Positions 1-9,312 are shown, counted from the stretch's first letter. The stretch is DNA of 64,000 nucleotides from Oscillospiraceae bacterium (GCA_902775565.1 CACYMP010000009.1:1-64000), one strand, 5' to 3'. Notes: generated by a model from the letters alone, not told the origin. Numbers and translations: made by a program.

Positions 1-1
1 C

Positions 2-478
2 TCGTGTCCGTTGGATAACGCATATATAGACAGCTCCCGTCCGAAAAGAGTAGTGTTCTTTGAATATGCTGAAACGGGCGAGACTGACGGTTATGGAGAT
101 AGAGTTGTTGAAGATTACACGTATTATAAAGGCATATATTTTGATCTGATCAACAAGATAAATGTACCGACCAAAACACTTCGTGCAGAAGATGGCTCTG
201 AAATCACGCTTACTCCTTACGGTGTGAGCCGGATGGATAAAAATTGGACACACCCTGAAGATGAAGATTTAACCGAAATAGATATAAACAGCTTTGTTGT
301 AGTCTCATCTGACGGTGAAAGAACGGATATTCTGTCACTTCCGATCACCGGTAAGGTATTTGGTCAAACGTCAACAGGATGGTTTGGAAGCGGCTGTTTC
401 TCGTATAACTTTGGAACTGTTCTAAACATAAATAACATAAAAGGTGTCGAGATCAACGGAGTGGCATTTATGGAATAA
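2..478 (+). CDS. C-terminal part of an unidentified, probably extracytoplasmic protein (5' end outside window)
   Basis: The reading frame is open to the left edge of the window, so only the last ~158 residues are present. The first in-frame possible start (TTG at 11) has no ribosome binding site and is probably internal. The fragment is rich in beta-prone and acidic residues and has no membrane segment. It ends in a pattern (VLNINNIKGVEING) resembling the C-terminal ends of DUF4179-type proteins encoded beside ECF sigma factors. That resemblance is from memory and is weak. An ECF sigma/anti-sigma pair lies about 200 bp downstream on the other strand. A strong terminator follows at 520-553. 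I do not assign a function. Confidence 0.6.
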   Translation, partial: SCPLDNAYIDSSRPKRVVFFEYAETGETDGYGDRVVEDYTYYKGIYFDLINKINVPTKTLRAEDGSEITLTPYGVSRMDKNWTHPEDEDLTEIDINSFVVVSSDGERTDILSLPITGKVFGQTSTGWFGSGCFSYNFGTVLNINNIKGVEINGVAFME

Positions 479-519
479 CAATTTCCTGAATAAATGAATG
501 AAAAATGTGCCCAATTAAC

Positions 520-553
520 ACAGCGATCGAACGGGTGTTCGGTCGCTGTTTTT
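520..553 (+). terminator. Rho-independent terminator
   Basis: The arms ACAGCGA-CGAAC and GTTCG-TCGCTGT pair around a GGGT loop, followed by a run of five T. It lies 42 bp after the stop codon of the first, partial gene and ends its transcript. Confidence 0.85.
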
Positions 554-686
554 CTTGCTTACGATGTTAGTCTTCCTTAGGATATATCCAGTCAAGCTTC
601 CTTAGTTTAGATTCCTGATTATTTAGTCATCTAGGAGTATTCTTGTCATCTATGGATATAATTGAACCGCAGTTCTTGCAAAGTTC

Positions 687-1319
687 TCACTCGTATAGTT
701 CTTTGTCAAGATTCCAGTTACCGCATGCAACGCCCTCATTATGCATCGCCAATTCTTTCCAAGTTATTCTATCTTCTGCCGGATCAAAGCGGGTTTGTGC
801 TGATCCGCCGCCCATACTGTTTGTTATGTATTTTCCGGTATTATCAAAGACCAATTCTACCCATCCATAATCCACTACAGTACCGCCAACAAAAATGACA
901 TTTCTTGAACCGTCACTGTTAACGAGCTCATAGCGGTAATAGCTTGTCTCACTACATTGATCTGTCACATCAGTCTTGATATTCCCAAGGACAAAGTATA
1001 ATCTGCCATTCTCAACACGGGCATATCCCTTTTCATCGACTTCATTAACAACTGCAACCGATTCATTGGGAAGCTGTTCAACTGTAATCTTCTGACCATT
1101 GGCAGTAAATACACTAATAATCCTCGATGCTGCATTTACGATTTCTGTTCTGGTAGCAGGGATTATACATAAAACCGCGATCAATCCCGCTACTGCCAAC
1201 GAAGAACGGATCCAGATGGCATTTTTGTTCTTCTTGTTTCTTAAGACTGCTACCATTTCCATCCTACGTTCATCATCGATTCTTATTTTGCTGTATGTGC
1301 TTTTAAACTGGTTTTCCAT
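687..1319 (-). CDS. Probable membrane-anchored anti-sigma factor partner of the adjacent ECF sigma factor
   Basis: 210 residues. A charged cytoplasmic N-terminus of about 35 residues is followed by one transmembrane segment (about residues 36-57, SSLAVAGLIAVLCIIPA) and an external domain of about 150 residues. This is the usual build of single-pass anti-sigma proteins encoded directly after an ECF sigma gene. The start lies 2 bp after the sigma stop, with a GGAGG site inside the end of the sigma gene, so translation is probably coupled. No zinc-binding anti-sigma motif (HxxxCxxC) is visible, so it is not of the ZAS type. The role is inferred from architecture and position; the external domain could instead sense a ligand or envelope stress. 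Confidence 0.6.
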   Translation of the reverse strand: MENQFKSTYSKIRIDDERRMEMVAVLRNKKNKNAIWIRSSLAVAGLIAVLCIIPATRTEIVNAASRIISVFTANGQKITVEQLPNESVAVVNEVDEKGYARVENGRLYFVLGNIKTDVTDQCSETSYYRYELVNSDGSRNVIFVGGTVVDYGWVELVFDNTGKYITNSMGGGSAQTRFDPAEDRITWKELAMHNEGVACGNWNLDKELYE

Positions 1320-1321
1320 GC

Positions 1322-1795
1322 TTATTCCTCCAGTCTTTTCCTTAATTCTTCTTTTCCTCTGCTTATTCTCTTTGATATTGTGGCCTCAGATGATTTGAGA
1401 ATCCCGGCTATCTCTTTGTGGGAGTAGCCCTCATAGTAATGCAGATAGATCGGCATTCTATATATCTCATCCATTTGACTAAGAGCCTTAAACAATAAAT
1501 CATCGTCTTTGGAATAATCAACTGATATGCCTATAACATCTCCAAGAGTATCAATATCAACATTTGCCTTGTATTTAGGAGATTTAAGATGATCCTTACA
1601 TAAGTTAGCAGTCATCCTCAACAAATAAGCTTTCTCTTGTTCCGGTCTGATAATTAACGGCTTGGATATCAGCTTCACAAATACATCCTGAACAATATCT
1701 TCGGATTCACATTGATTTCCTATATAGGACAAAGCAAACCTGTAAAGATCATCTGAATATATGGAGAATAATCTTAACACCTCATCGTTTTTCAA
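1322..1795 (-). CDS. ECF-type RNA polymerase sigma factor (sigma-70 family)
   Basis: 157 residues, the normal size for an ECF sigma factor. Region 2 is visible near the N-terminus (LYRFALSYIGNQCESEDIVQ, then DVFVKL). Region 4 is at the C-terminus, with the helix-turn-helix stretch HYYEGYSHKEIAGILKSSEA and a basic tail. There is no region 1.1 or 3. I chose the TTG start at 1795 because AGAGGAGG lies about 7 nt upstream; a longer frame to 1828 has no such site. It directs RNA polymerase to a small regulon, probably including its own promoter, and is likely held inactive by the downstream membrane protein. The inducing signal cannot be read from the sequence. Confidence 0.9.
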   Translation of the reverse strand: MKNDEVLRLFSIYSDDLYRFALSYIGNQCESEDIVQDVFVKLISKPLIIRPEQEKAYLLRMTANLCKDHLKSPKYKANVDIDTLGDVIGISVDYSKDDDLLFKALSQMDEIYRMPIYLHYYEGYSHKEIAGILKSSEATISKRISRGKEELRKRLEE

Positions 1796-1894
1796 TGAAT
1801 AACCTCCTCTGCTGTATTGAGATCTCACTAAAAATACGATTTAAATGCTCAGATCCTGACAATGACATGAAAATCTCGTGCCACTGTAAATAGT

Positions 1895-1930
1895 GAAAAA
1901 AGCATATTGGTGGACTATAGTCGACCACCA
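1895..1930 (-). terminator. Probable terminator after the rlmD-type gene
   Basis: On the minus strand TGGTGG and CCACCA form a short stem around an 11-nt loop, followed after a few bases by TTTTTT. It begins 22 bp after the methyltransferase stop. The stem is only 6 bp, so efficiency may be modest. Confidence 0.5.
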
Positions 1931-1951
1931 TTCTATACTAATGCTTCATTC

Positions 1952-3625
1952 TCAGACCTGAGGATTTATACCATATTTTCCGAACGCATCCAAAATCGCC
2001 TTTTCTTTTTGCGGGGTGCAATTTGTCCTGCGCTGATTCTCAGTTCTTGGCAGGTTATGATTCACTCTTTCGATCATCCCGTATTTGCGTTTAACTTGTG
2101 CAATATTCAAACTCGTTACATTTAACCCGGTCTTATCTTTTACATGTTTTTTAATCTCGCCATATGAGGTTTTTCCATGAGCAGCAGAAAGATCCATATT
2201 CTCTACAGACATCTCCACACGTAGCTTTCCTGCAGATATATCGATTCCCTTGGAAAGAAGAACTACCGTCTCAACATGCGGCGTGTACGGGAAAAGATCC
2301 ACAGGAGTCACTTTTCCGATGCTGTACTTCTGCGCGAAAAGCTTTAAGTCTCTCGCAAGCGTCGCAGGGTCGCAGGACACATAGACCACGGCCTTAGGCG
2401 CGATCTCCATTATCCTGTTTATCACACCCGGATCCATTCCCTTCCTCGGCGGATCCACAATTATCACGTCCGGTTCTTCTAATTTCCCGCTCCTGATAAG
2501 TGACTTTATATCAGCCTTCAGAACGTCCTTACAGATGTAGGAACACTCATCCGCGCCGCCCTCCGGGAAAGCCAGGGAACGGTTGATCTTGGCAGACTCC
2601 ACGGCCTCGGGCACCGTCTCTATCCCGAAGATCTTCTGACCGGGCTTTTTGATACCTATCCCGAGCGTGCCGCATCCGCAGTACAGATCGTAGATCACCT
2701 TTGCATCAAGACATCCCTCCGATGCAAGCTCAGCCAGCTTTTCGGCCTGCTCCGTGTTGACCTGGAAGAACGATCCGGCCTTGACTCTCATCTTTCTTCC
2801 GCAGAAGATCTCATCGTAGCTGTCCGTTCCCGAAAGCGTAACTCTCGTGCCACCCCTGGTCCGCCTGGAAGCCTTGTCCGGGCTTATCCTCAAAAGGATT
2901 CCGTTAAGCTTATAACCGGCCTTGCCGCAGACTTCTTCAAAAGATCCACTGATGCCCGCATCCTTGATAAATGAAGCGCAGTCTCTGATAACGATCTCAT
3001 GCGGCGCGGTACTTCCGCTGACAAATTCCGCAAGGAGTTCATTTGTCCTTCGCGATGCCCTTAAGACAAGGCCTTCGAAAAGATTTGTCGGTGCCCTTTC
3101 AAAGCACTTTTCGAGTGCTTCGCGAAGCAATGAGAAGATCTCATACTCGATCTTTTCACCCTCATAATCAGCAAGCTCATGCGAGCCTGAAGCGAGCAGT
3201 CCCACACGGCCGCCCGAAATGGCATACTGCATGTGATTCCTGTATCGAAGCGGCGGCTCGCAGGCTGCGATCGGCTGCATGACCCGATCAAGTAAGTCTT
3301 TGTCAAAGCGGCCGATGCGCTCAAGGCATTCCCTGACACGTGACGCTTTGAATTCAAGCTGCGCGGGATAAGCAAGCGATGCTAAAGGAAGTCCTCCGCA
3401 GAGAAGCCTGCCCGGCTCGAAAGGCTCAGTCCTGGAAGGTGAAATCTCTGTGACAGACAGCGTTTCACATACCGAGAATCTGGAAGATGAGGAGGTCTCG
3501 CGAACAAGGCACTTCTCGCCGGGGAACACGCCCTCTGCAAAGAAAGTCTTGCCGGAGGGCATCCTGCCGATACCCCTTCCCGCCTCGTCAAGGCCCGTGA
3601 TCACTGCTTCAAAAGGCTCTTCCAA
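1952..3625 (-). CDS. rlmD: 23S rRNA (uracil-5-)-methyltransferase, RlmD/RumA family
   Basis: 557 residues. A TRAM RNA-binding domain lies at about 1-60 (ITGLDEAGRGIGRMPSGKTF), a central domain follows, and then an SAM-dependent methyltransferase fold (YDLYCGCGTLGIGIKK) with the catalytic motif VSCDPATLARDL. A Clostridia-type extra C-terminal domain of about 75 residues follows (TSYGEIKKHVKDKTGLNV onward). The family methylates C5 of a uridine in 23S rRNA; which position cannot be decided here (Firmicutes homologues may modify two sites). The [4Fe-4S] cysteine cluster seen in E. coli RumA appears degraded: only the Cys of CGG is kept, in LLCGGLPLASL. The gene is divergent from the penicillin-binding protein, with about 85 bp between starts. 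Confidence 0.88.
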   Translation of the reverse strand: MEEPFEAVITGLDEAGRGIGRMPSGKTFFAEGVFPGEKCLVRETSSSSRFSVCETLSVTEISPSRTEPFEPGRLLCGGLPLASLAYPAQLEFKASRVRECLERIGRFDKDLLDRVMQPIAACEPPLRYRNHMQYAISGGRVGLLASGSHELADYEGEKIEYEIFSLLREALEKCFERAPTNLFEGLVLRASRRTNELLAEFVSGSTAPHEIVIRDCASFIKDAGISGSFEEVCGKAGYKLNGILLRISPDKASRRTRGGTRVTLSGTDSYDEIFCGRKMRVKAGSFFQVNTEQAEKLAELASEGCLDAKVIYDLYCGCGTLGIGIKKPGQKIFGIETVPEAVESAKINRSLAFPEGGADECSYICKDVLKADIKSLIRSGKLEEPDVIIVDPPRKGMDPGVINRIMEIAPKAVVYVSCDPATLARDLKLFAQKYSIGKVTPVDLFPYTPHVETVVLLSKGIDISAGKLRVEMSVENMDLSAAHGKTSYGEIKKHVKDKTGLNVTSLNIAQVKRKYGMIERVNHNLPRTENQRRTNCTPQKEKAILDAFGKYGINPQV

Positions 3626-3709
3626 TGCCTACTCTCCTTTTGCCTCATAATTTTAAATTTAATTATAGCGAACTCGTGGTAAAATTAGGAGAATTTGAAG
3701 GAGGACTGC

Positions 3710-6007
3710 ATGGCAGCAGCTAACGAGAAAAAACAGAGATCCACCGTACCGGTCAAGCCTGAGAACAGCGCTCTGGCCGATGAACTGAGGCACAGACTTA
3801 AGGGCAAGCCCACCGCTGCGGGCTTTTCGCGCAGCTGGATCCGTGAAGCAGGCAGCTTCATCTGGGACTGTGTCAGGATCATTATCGTATTTGTTCTTTG
3901 TGTATGTTTTATTTTCGGCGGTTTCGGCGCCGGAATGCTTCTTGGATACGCTTCCACCACCAAGCCTTTGTCTATCGGTGACCTGACTTCCGCAGAACAG
4001 TCGCAGACGTCTTTCGTCTACGACAGCGAAGGCAACGTTATGGCAAAGCTTACAGGAAGCGAGAACGTTGACCGTATCTACGTCTCTTACAGCGATGTAA
4101 GACACACATATATCGATGAGGCGATCATCGCGGTTGAGGATGAGCGTTTCTATTCCCACTCCGGAATCGACCTCAAGCGTATCGGAAGCGCAGTGCTTTC
4201 GGCTATCGCTCACGGCGGTAAAGCAACATACGGCGGTTCCACCATCACACAGCAGACAGTCAAGCTCATAAGCGGACAGGACGAACACTCCACCTCACGT
4301 AAGGTCCAGGAGTGGTTCTCCGCCATGTCTTTGGAGCAGGACCTCAGCAAGGACGAGATCTTGGAGCTTTATATCAACCTCGCCCCGATGGGCAACAACT
4401 ATGTAGGCATCCAGGCCGCAGCACAGAATTATTTCGGCAAGGACGCAAGAGACCTCACTCTTCCCGAGTGCGCTCTCATCGCAGGTCTGCCAAAGAGCCC
4501 TTCTTACTACAATCCTCTCCGTGAGACAGGCCGCAGAAATGCATTGCGCCGTATGAGGATCATCCTCGGCATGATGCGCGACCAGAACAAGATAACCGAA
4601 GAGGAATATCAGAACGCGCTCAATACCGAAGTCGTTTTCAAGTCACGCAATACCAAGTCGGTCAAGATCAACTCCTATTTCACCGAGTTCGTGATCTCCG
4701 AGGTCATCTCCGACCTTTCGAAAGCACGCGGAATCTCCAAGAACCTCGCAGCTTCCCTCGTATACAACCGCGGTTATCACATCTATTCCACAATGGAAAA
4801 GTCCGTTCAGGATTCCGTGGATGAGGTTTTCAAACGCCAAAGCCTGTTCCAGTCAAAGCCCGCGCAGCTTGTCTCCTATCCTGAGAAGCCGAACGGCTCC
4901 ATAGTCGTTATCAACGTCCAGACAGGCGCTATCTCAGCTATGTGCGGCGGCTACGGCGAGAAGACGATGAACCTTTCGCTTAACCGTGCCACATCGACCT
5001 ACAGGAACCCGGGTTCTTCGATAAAGCCGCTGATAGCTTATGCTCCCGGATTAGAGCTTGGAATTATCGCTCCGGGCACCATGGTCAACGACCGCAAGGT
5101 CTATCTCGACCCCAACAACCCGAAGAAGGCATGGCCTGTTAACTATGAGCGTAACTATGCCGGTGCCATGACCATCCGTCAGGCGCTCGTCAAATCACGT
5201 AATACCATAGCCGCAGAGACCTGGACAAAGGTCGGCGGAGACACCGCTCTGTGGTATCTCAAGCAGGTCGGTATCGACCGTACTGCTGAAGGCGCACACC
5301 CTTCACAGGCCGTAGGCGGCTTTACCAAGGGCATGACAACTCTCGAAATGGCCGCAGCCTACGCTACTTTCGCGTCAGGCGGAACATATACCGCTCCTTA
5401 CGGCTACACCAAGGTGCTCGATTCCGAAGGCAAGCTCGTTATCGAAGCTAAGCCCATCAAGTACCGCGTTTACTCTAAGGAGACCTGCTTCATGCTCTCA
5501 GACATCCTGAAGGGCGTAGTAACGACCGGCTGGCTCCGTCATTACGGCGGACAGATCAAGAATGCCAAGGGCAAGCAGATCGATACCGCAGGTAAGACAG
5601 GTACGACTTCAGACAACATCGATAAGTGGTTCTGCGGATACACTCCGTATTACGCAGCTGCCGTCTGGTACGGATACGACAACCGCCTCAAGCAGACCAA
5701 GATCCCCAAGCAGGACTGGTACGGCGCGGGAAGGATCTGGGAATATGCCATGAAGGCTATCCATAAGGATCTCCCTGCCGCAACGTTCAAGAGACCTGCC
5801 ACTGTCGTCAAGGCCAGCTACTGCAGCAAGTCGGGCATGTATCCCAACGCCGAGTGCAAGAAGGACGGCACCATCAAGTCCGATTATTTCGTTAAGGGCA
5901 GCTTCCTTATGCCTAAGGAAGACAAGCCTTGTAAGGTTCACGCTACACCTACTCCGGGCCCTACGAAGGCTCCTACGCCTCCGCCCGAAGATCAGAATAA
6001 CGGCTGA
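3710..6007 (+). CDS. Class A (bifunctional) penicillin-binding protein: peptidoglycan glycosyltransferase and DD-transpeptidase
   Basis: 765 residues. A cytoplasmic N-terminus of about 50 residues is followed by one membrane anchor (about 50-80, IIIVFVLCVCFIFGGFGAG). The GT51 glycosyltransferase domain has catalytic Glu143 in VEDERFYSH and the motif GGSTITQQTVKL. The transpeptidase domain has nucleophile Ser437 in SSIKP, the SRN motif (VKSRNTIA) and Lys629 in KTGTT. The tail is Pro/Thr-rich (TPTPGPTKAPTPPP). It polymerises and crosslinks peptidoglycan at the outer face of the membrane. The start is ATG 3710, preceded by GAAGGAGG at 3698-3705; an upstream TTG at 3695 overlaps that site and is not used. 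PBP1a-type is clear; a specific symbol is not. Confidence 0.95.
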   Translation: MAAANEKKQRSTVPVKPENSALADELRHRLKGKPTAAGFSRSWIREAGSFIWDCVRIIIVFVLCVCFIFGGFGAGMLLGYASTTKPLSIGDLTSAEQSQTSFVYDSEGNVMAKLTGSENVDRIYVSYSDVRHTYIDEAIIAVEDERFYSHSGIDLKRIGSAVLSAIAHGGKATYGGSTITQQTVKLISGQDEHSTSRKVQEWFSAMSLEQDLSKDEILELYINLAPMGNNYVGIQAAAQNYFGKDARDLTLPECALIAGLPKSPSYYNPLRETGRRNALRRMRIILGMMRDQNKITEEEYQNALNTEVVFKSRNTKSVKINSYFTEFVISEVISDLSKARGISKNLAASLVYNRGYHIYSTMEKSVQDSVDEVFKRQSLFQSKPAQLVSYPEKPNGSIVVINVQTGAISAMCGGYGEKTMNLSLNRATSTYRNPGSSIKPLIAYAPGLELGIIAPGTMVNDRKVYLDPNNPKKAWPVNYERNYAGAMTIRQALVKSRNTIAAETWTKVGGDTALWYLKQVGIDRTAEGAHPSQAVGGFTKGMTTLEMAAAYATFASGGTYTAPYGYTKVLDSEGKLVIEAKPIKYRVYSKETCFMLSDILKGVVTTGWLRHYGGQIKNAKGKQIDTAGKTGTTSDNIDKWFCGYTPYYAAAVWYGYDNRLKQTKIPKQDWYGAGRIWEYAMKAIHKDLPAATFKRPATVVKASYCSKSGMYPNAECKKDGTIKSDYFVKGSFLMPKEDKPCKVHATPTPGPTKAPTPPPEDQNNG

Positions 6008-6039
6008 TACATAAAGCTCACCTTGCAATTTGATTAATT

Positions 6040-6057
6040 ACAGTATATTCTTACTGT
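6040..6057. promoter_or_regulatory. Short inverted repeat upstream of proB
   Basis: ACAGTA and TACTGT are separated by 6 bp (TATTCT). The repeat lies 33 bp after the penicillin-binding protein stop and 67 bp before the proB start. It could be an operator or a weak processing hairpin; nothing in the sequence decides. Confidence 0.3.
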
Positions 6058-6123
6058 GCTTTAATTATGCGCGCGTATATAAGAAGCGCAAAATACGGCA
6101 GTAAACCAAGGAGACCAGAGGAT

Positions 6124-6942
6124 TTGAGTACTAACGGCGGAGATCGTGTCGCAGTCAATTTTGCGAAAAGAATAGTAGTTAAGGTAGGCACTTCTTCCCT
6201 TACATACGATAACGGCAAAATGAACCTCGGAAGCATAGACAGGCTTTGCAGGTCTATCGCTGATCTTATGAACCGCGGAAAAGAAGTCCTTCTGGTAAGT
6301 TCCGGCGCCATCGGAGTCGGAATCGGATACTTAGGACTTACAAAGCGTCCCGAATCGACAAGAGAGAAACAAGCTATCGCGTCAGTCGGCCAGTGTGAGC
6401 TGATGAATGCTTATGCCAGGAGCTTTGCCGAGTATTCATACCGTTGCGGCCAGATCCTCCTTACCAAGGACGGAATCACCGATAAACTTACAAGAGCGAA
6501 CGTTACAAACACCATTGAGACACTGCTCGAGATGGGGATCGTACCGGTCATCAATGAGAATGACTCGGTGTCAACAACTGAGATCATGCACAACGGAACT
6601 TTCGGAGACAACGACACGCTTTCAGCTGACGTTGCATGCCTCGCGAAAGCCGATCTGCTTGTTATCCTTTCCGATGTTGACGGTCTTTTCGATTCCAATC
6701 CGCGCGAGAACCCTGACGCCCAGCGCATTTCCTTTGTCGAAAAGGTTACGCCCGAGATGCTGGATCTTACTACCGGCAAGGGCTCATGGCTTGGCACCGG
6801 CGGCATGATGACCAAGATCACCGCCATGAAGAAAGTTACAGAGAACGGCATCTGCGGCGTTATCGCCGACGGTGCGGCTACCCAGACCTTAGAGAAGATC
6901 CTCGACCAGGACGATGTCGGGACCTTCTTTGCGGCACAGTAA
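6124..6942 (+). CDS. proB: Glutamate 5-kinase
   Basis: 272 residues, first step of proline synthesis: ATP-dependent phosphorylation of L-glutamate to glutamyl-5-phosphate in the cytoplasm. The amino-acid kinase fold is clear: KVGTSSLT at the N-terminus, then LLVSSGAIGVG, NENDSV, FGDNDTLSADVA, LSDVDGLFDSNP and GTGGMMTKI. The C-terminal PUA domain of E. coli ProB is absent, as in many short-form enzymes. I chose TTG 6124 because AAGGAG lies at 6108-6113; the longer frame from ATG 6067 has no ribosome binding site. proA and proC are not nearby. Confidence 0.93.
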   Translation: MSTNGGDRVAVNFAKRIVVKVGTSSLTYDNGKMNLGSIDRLCRSIADLMNRGKEVLLVSSGAIGVGIGYLGLTKRPESTREKQAIASVGQCELMNAYARSFAEYSYRCGQILLTKDGITDKLTRANVTNTIETLLEMGIVPVINENDSVSTTEIMHNGTFGDNDTLSADVACLAKADLLVILSDVDGLFDSNPRENPDAQRISFVEKVTPEMLDLTTGKGSWLGTGGMMTKITAMKKVTENGICGVIADGAATQTLEKILDQDDVGTFFAAQ

Positions 6943-6953
6943 AGAATTCAACC

Positions 6954-7658
6954 ATGAACGAACGTATCCGCAGCGCCTGTAAGCGCTACGCTGTCAATAT
7001 AGCCCTGACCGGTCTTCTCTTCGCACTGCCGACAACAGCGGTGGCGTGCAGTTCGGGCAAGCCCGCGAAAGGCACTTCCGTAACGCTTTCCAACGGCGAG
7101 ACGGCAGGCGTCATAGTCACTATGGGGCCGGATGAATCCTCTTCCCGTGCCGAGACGAACGAGGCTACCACAGGCGGAACATCCTCATCCGGAAGCTCCA
7201 CCGGCGACAATGTCATAGCGGCTCCCACCTCACCCAAGACAGGCAATTCATTTGCATTCAGATATCAGAATATCCTTTTTATTCCGGGCTCTGATGCCGC
7301 ATCCGCAGTAGGATCTGTCACTGAAGACTGTGAGATTTCCGATACGACGGAGACCGATAAGAAAGGTGCCGAATATTTTGTCAGGAGCTATACATTCTCG
7401 AGCTTCGTTTTATACGCAAGATCCGAGACTGACGGAAGATATACGATAACAAGGATAGTCTTATCCAGCCCGAATTCCGTTACGCCTGAAGGCATCGGGA
7501 TCGGCGCTTCACTTGAAGACGTAATAAAGACTTACGGCAGCCAGTATACCGACAACGGCAATTCGATCACTTATACAGCCGGCTCCACCGATCTGACGTT
7601 CTTTTTCGCGAACGGATCGGTAACCGACATCACCTACAAATACAACAAGCTTTCCTGA
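6954..7658 (+). CDS. Secreted or lipid-anchored protein of unknown function
   Basis: 234 residues. An N-terminal export signal (about 15-38: VNIALTGLLFALPTTAVAC) ends at a Cys that may be lipidated, though AVAC is a relaxed lipobox. A Ser/Thr/Gly-rich linker of about 55 residues follows, then a folded domain from about 95 to the end. That domain contains GIGASLEDVIKTYG, a pattern seen in small exported domains that compare a fitted value or charge state; I cannot name the family with confidence. The start is 11 bp after proB with no clear ribosome binding site, so it probably depends on proB translation. Confidence 0.7.
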   Translation: MNERIRSACKRYAVNIALTGLLFALPTTAVACSSGKPAKGTSVTLSNGETAGVIVTMGPDESSSRAETNEATTGGTSSSGSSTGDNVIAAPTSPKTGNSFAFRYQNILFIPGSDAASAVGSVTEDCEISDTTETDKKGAEYFVRSYTFSSFVLYARSETDGRYTITRIVLSSPNSVTPEGIGIGASLEDVIKTYGSQYTDNGNSITYTAGSTDLTFFFANGSVTDITYKYNKLS

Positions 7659-7664
7659 TACGGC

Positions 7665-8039
7665 TCACATCCTAAGCGCAACGATCGCAAAGCATACCGC
7701 CGCTATGACCGATACCGGCGTCATTATGTATTTTTCCTTTTTGCTGGTCGAAAAGGCGTTCATTACGATATTTCCCGTAAACATGATCGCAAATATGATA
7801 ACCAGAGCCTTGAGCAGTCCCTGAGGCAGGAAAGTCGGGATAACATGTCCGCCGGCAAGGAGGACGAGCAGAGCGATGACCTGCACTACCAGCTGTCCTA
7901 TGGCAAGGGGCCTCATCTCCTTCGGCCAGACCTTGTGTTTTCCGCCCATCGTGAGCTCTCCCAAAGGAAGCCCGCACAAAAGAAGGATACTGAGAACTAT
8001 TACGCCGACAAGTAAAATGGACCCGATAATGATGTGCAT
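7665..8039 (-). CDS. Small integral membrane protein, function unknown
   Basis: 124 residues with four predicted transmembrane segments (about 3-25, 46-65, 70-92 and 103-122). There is a short basic loop between the first two (GGKHKVWPKEMR) and a KKEK loop before the last. No catalytic or transport motif was recognised. It is convergent with the preceding secreted-protein gene, with only 6 bp between stops, and separated from the pot operon by a terminator. Confidence 0.6.
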   Translation of the reverse strand: MHIIIGSILLVGVIVLSILLLCGLPLGELTMGGKHKVWPKEMRPLAIGQLVVQVIALLVLLAGGHVIPTFLPQGLLKALVIIFAIMFTGNIVMNAFSTSKKEKYIMTPVSVIAAVCFAIVALRM

Positions 8040-8122
8040 GGTTAACCCCGTCCGTGATAAAACATTTCAATTAAAATATTGCGGATATTGCCTTCTTTGT
8101 CAATCGGATTTATCGGCAATTG

Positions 8123-8149
8123 AAAAAGACCCTGCTTTTGGGCAGGGCC
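8123..8149 (-). terminator. Terminator of the polyamine transport operon
   Basis: On the minus strand GGCCCTGC and GCAGGGTC pair around CCAAAA (one mismatch), followed by TTTTT. It begins 32 bp after the potD stop. Confidence 0.8.
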
Positions 8150-8180
8150 TTTCCGGTGTATGTTCGGGAGAGAGGTCGGT

Positions 8181-9296
8181 TTAAGCGCTGGCCTTAACCG
8201 TGTTCCATATCTCCGTATACTTTTCTTCGATCTTGTCGGATGTATAGTAGAACTCGAGGGTCTTGAATGTTGCCTCGTCAGGATAGTAGTACTTGTTGTT
8301 TGCCACCTCAGGATCGAGCATTGCCCTTGTCGCTACGTTCGGTGTCGAGTATCCTACGAATTCGCAGTTCTCCAGTGCGACCTGGGGATCGTACATGAAG
8401 TTGATGAAATCCATGGCACCCTGATAGTTCTTGCAGTTTGTGGGAACGCACATCATGTCTACTGACCAGTTGGAATCCGTGGGGAGCGCAAACTTGAGAT
8501 CGATCTCATCGCTCTTTCCAAGCTCCTCGAGCCTGTCTAAAGTGTTGATGTGGTCTCCGGACCATGCAACTGCACATGAGACCTCGCCGGAAGCAAGCTT
8601 GTCCTTGAGGTTGTCTACGCCGTATGTGGGGTGAAGACCTGCCTTCTGCTTGATAAGAAGCTCTTTGGCTTCGTTCAGCTGAGCCTCATCCATGGAGTTG
8701 ATGGAATATCCGAGATAGTTGAGTGCCACGCCGATGGACTCGCGCATAGAGTCGTACATGCCGACCTTGTTTGCGTTTGCCTCATCGAAAAGCGGAGCCC
8801 AGATGACCTTCGGATCTGTTGTTCCCTCGGGAATGGTAATCTTTTTCGCGTCGTAAACAAGACCTACCGTGCAGTACAGATAAGGAACAGCGTACTGGAG
8901 AACGGAATCGGAGATCTTCTGATCCTCGCAGTACTTGACCTTGCGGAACATGGGGTCCATGTTCTTTTCGACATTGGGGAGCTTGCTCCAATCGATCTGC
9001 TGGATCCTGTCTTCCTCAATAAGACGGCAGACCATATAGTCTGAAGGGATGATGACATCGTAGCCGTTTGAAAGGTTGGGATACATCGTCTCGTTTGTCT
9101 CGAAAGTCCTGTAAACGACATCGTACTGCGGATACTTGGCTTTGAAATTATCGATAGTCTTCTCGCCGATATAATCACCCCAGTTGTAGATGATGAGTTT
9201 CGTCCTTGAAGAGCATGCTCCGAAAGACAGCACAGATGCAGCGATGAGTCCGGTCATGGTAACCAATGTCAGGACCTTCTTGAGTTTCATGTTCAT
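8181..9296 (-). CDS. potD: Spermidine/putrescine ABC transporter, substrate-binding lipoprotein
   Basis: 371 residues. A lipoprotein signal ends at LSFGAC (Cys about residue 28), so the protein is anchored outside the membrane. The mature part is a PotD/PotF-type periplasmic-binding fold: IYNWGDYIGEKTIDNF at the N-terminus, YDVIIPSDYMV, and GYSTPNVATR near the end. It captures polyamine and delivers it to PotBC. It is the last gene of a five-gene unit, with 16 bp to potC. Whether spermidine or putrescine is preferred cannot be read from these motifs. Confidence 0.92.
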   Translation of the reverse strand: MNMKLKKVLTLVTMTGLIAASVLSFGACSSRTKLIIYNWGDYIGEKTIDNFKAKYPQYDVVYRTFETNETMYPNLSNGYDVIIPSDYMVCRLIEEDRIQQIDWSKLPNVEKNMDPMFRKVKYCEDQKISDSVLQYAVPYLYCTVGLVYDAKKITIPEGTTDPKVIWAPLFDEANANKVGMYDSMRESIGVALNYLGYSINSMDEAQLNEAKELLIKQKAGLHPTYGVDNLKDKLASGEVSCAVAWSGDHINTLDRLEELGKSDEIDLKFALPTDSNWSVDMMCVPTNCKNYQGAMDFINFMYDPQVALENCEFVGYSTPNVATRAMLDPEVANNKYYYPDEATFKTLEFYYTSDKIEEKYTEIWNTVKASA

Positions 9297-9312
9297 TTCT
9301 TCTTACACTCCT

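Noticed and set aside
6067..6123. N-terminal extension of ProB from ATG 6067
   Set aside because: No ribosome binding site before ATG 6067, and the 19 extra residues do not belong to the kinase fold.
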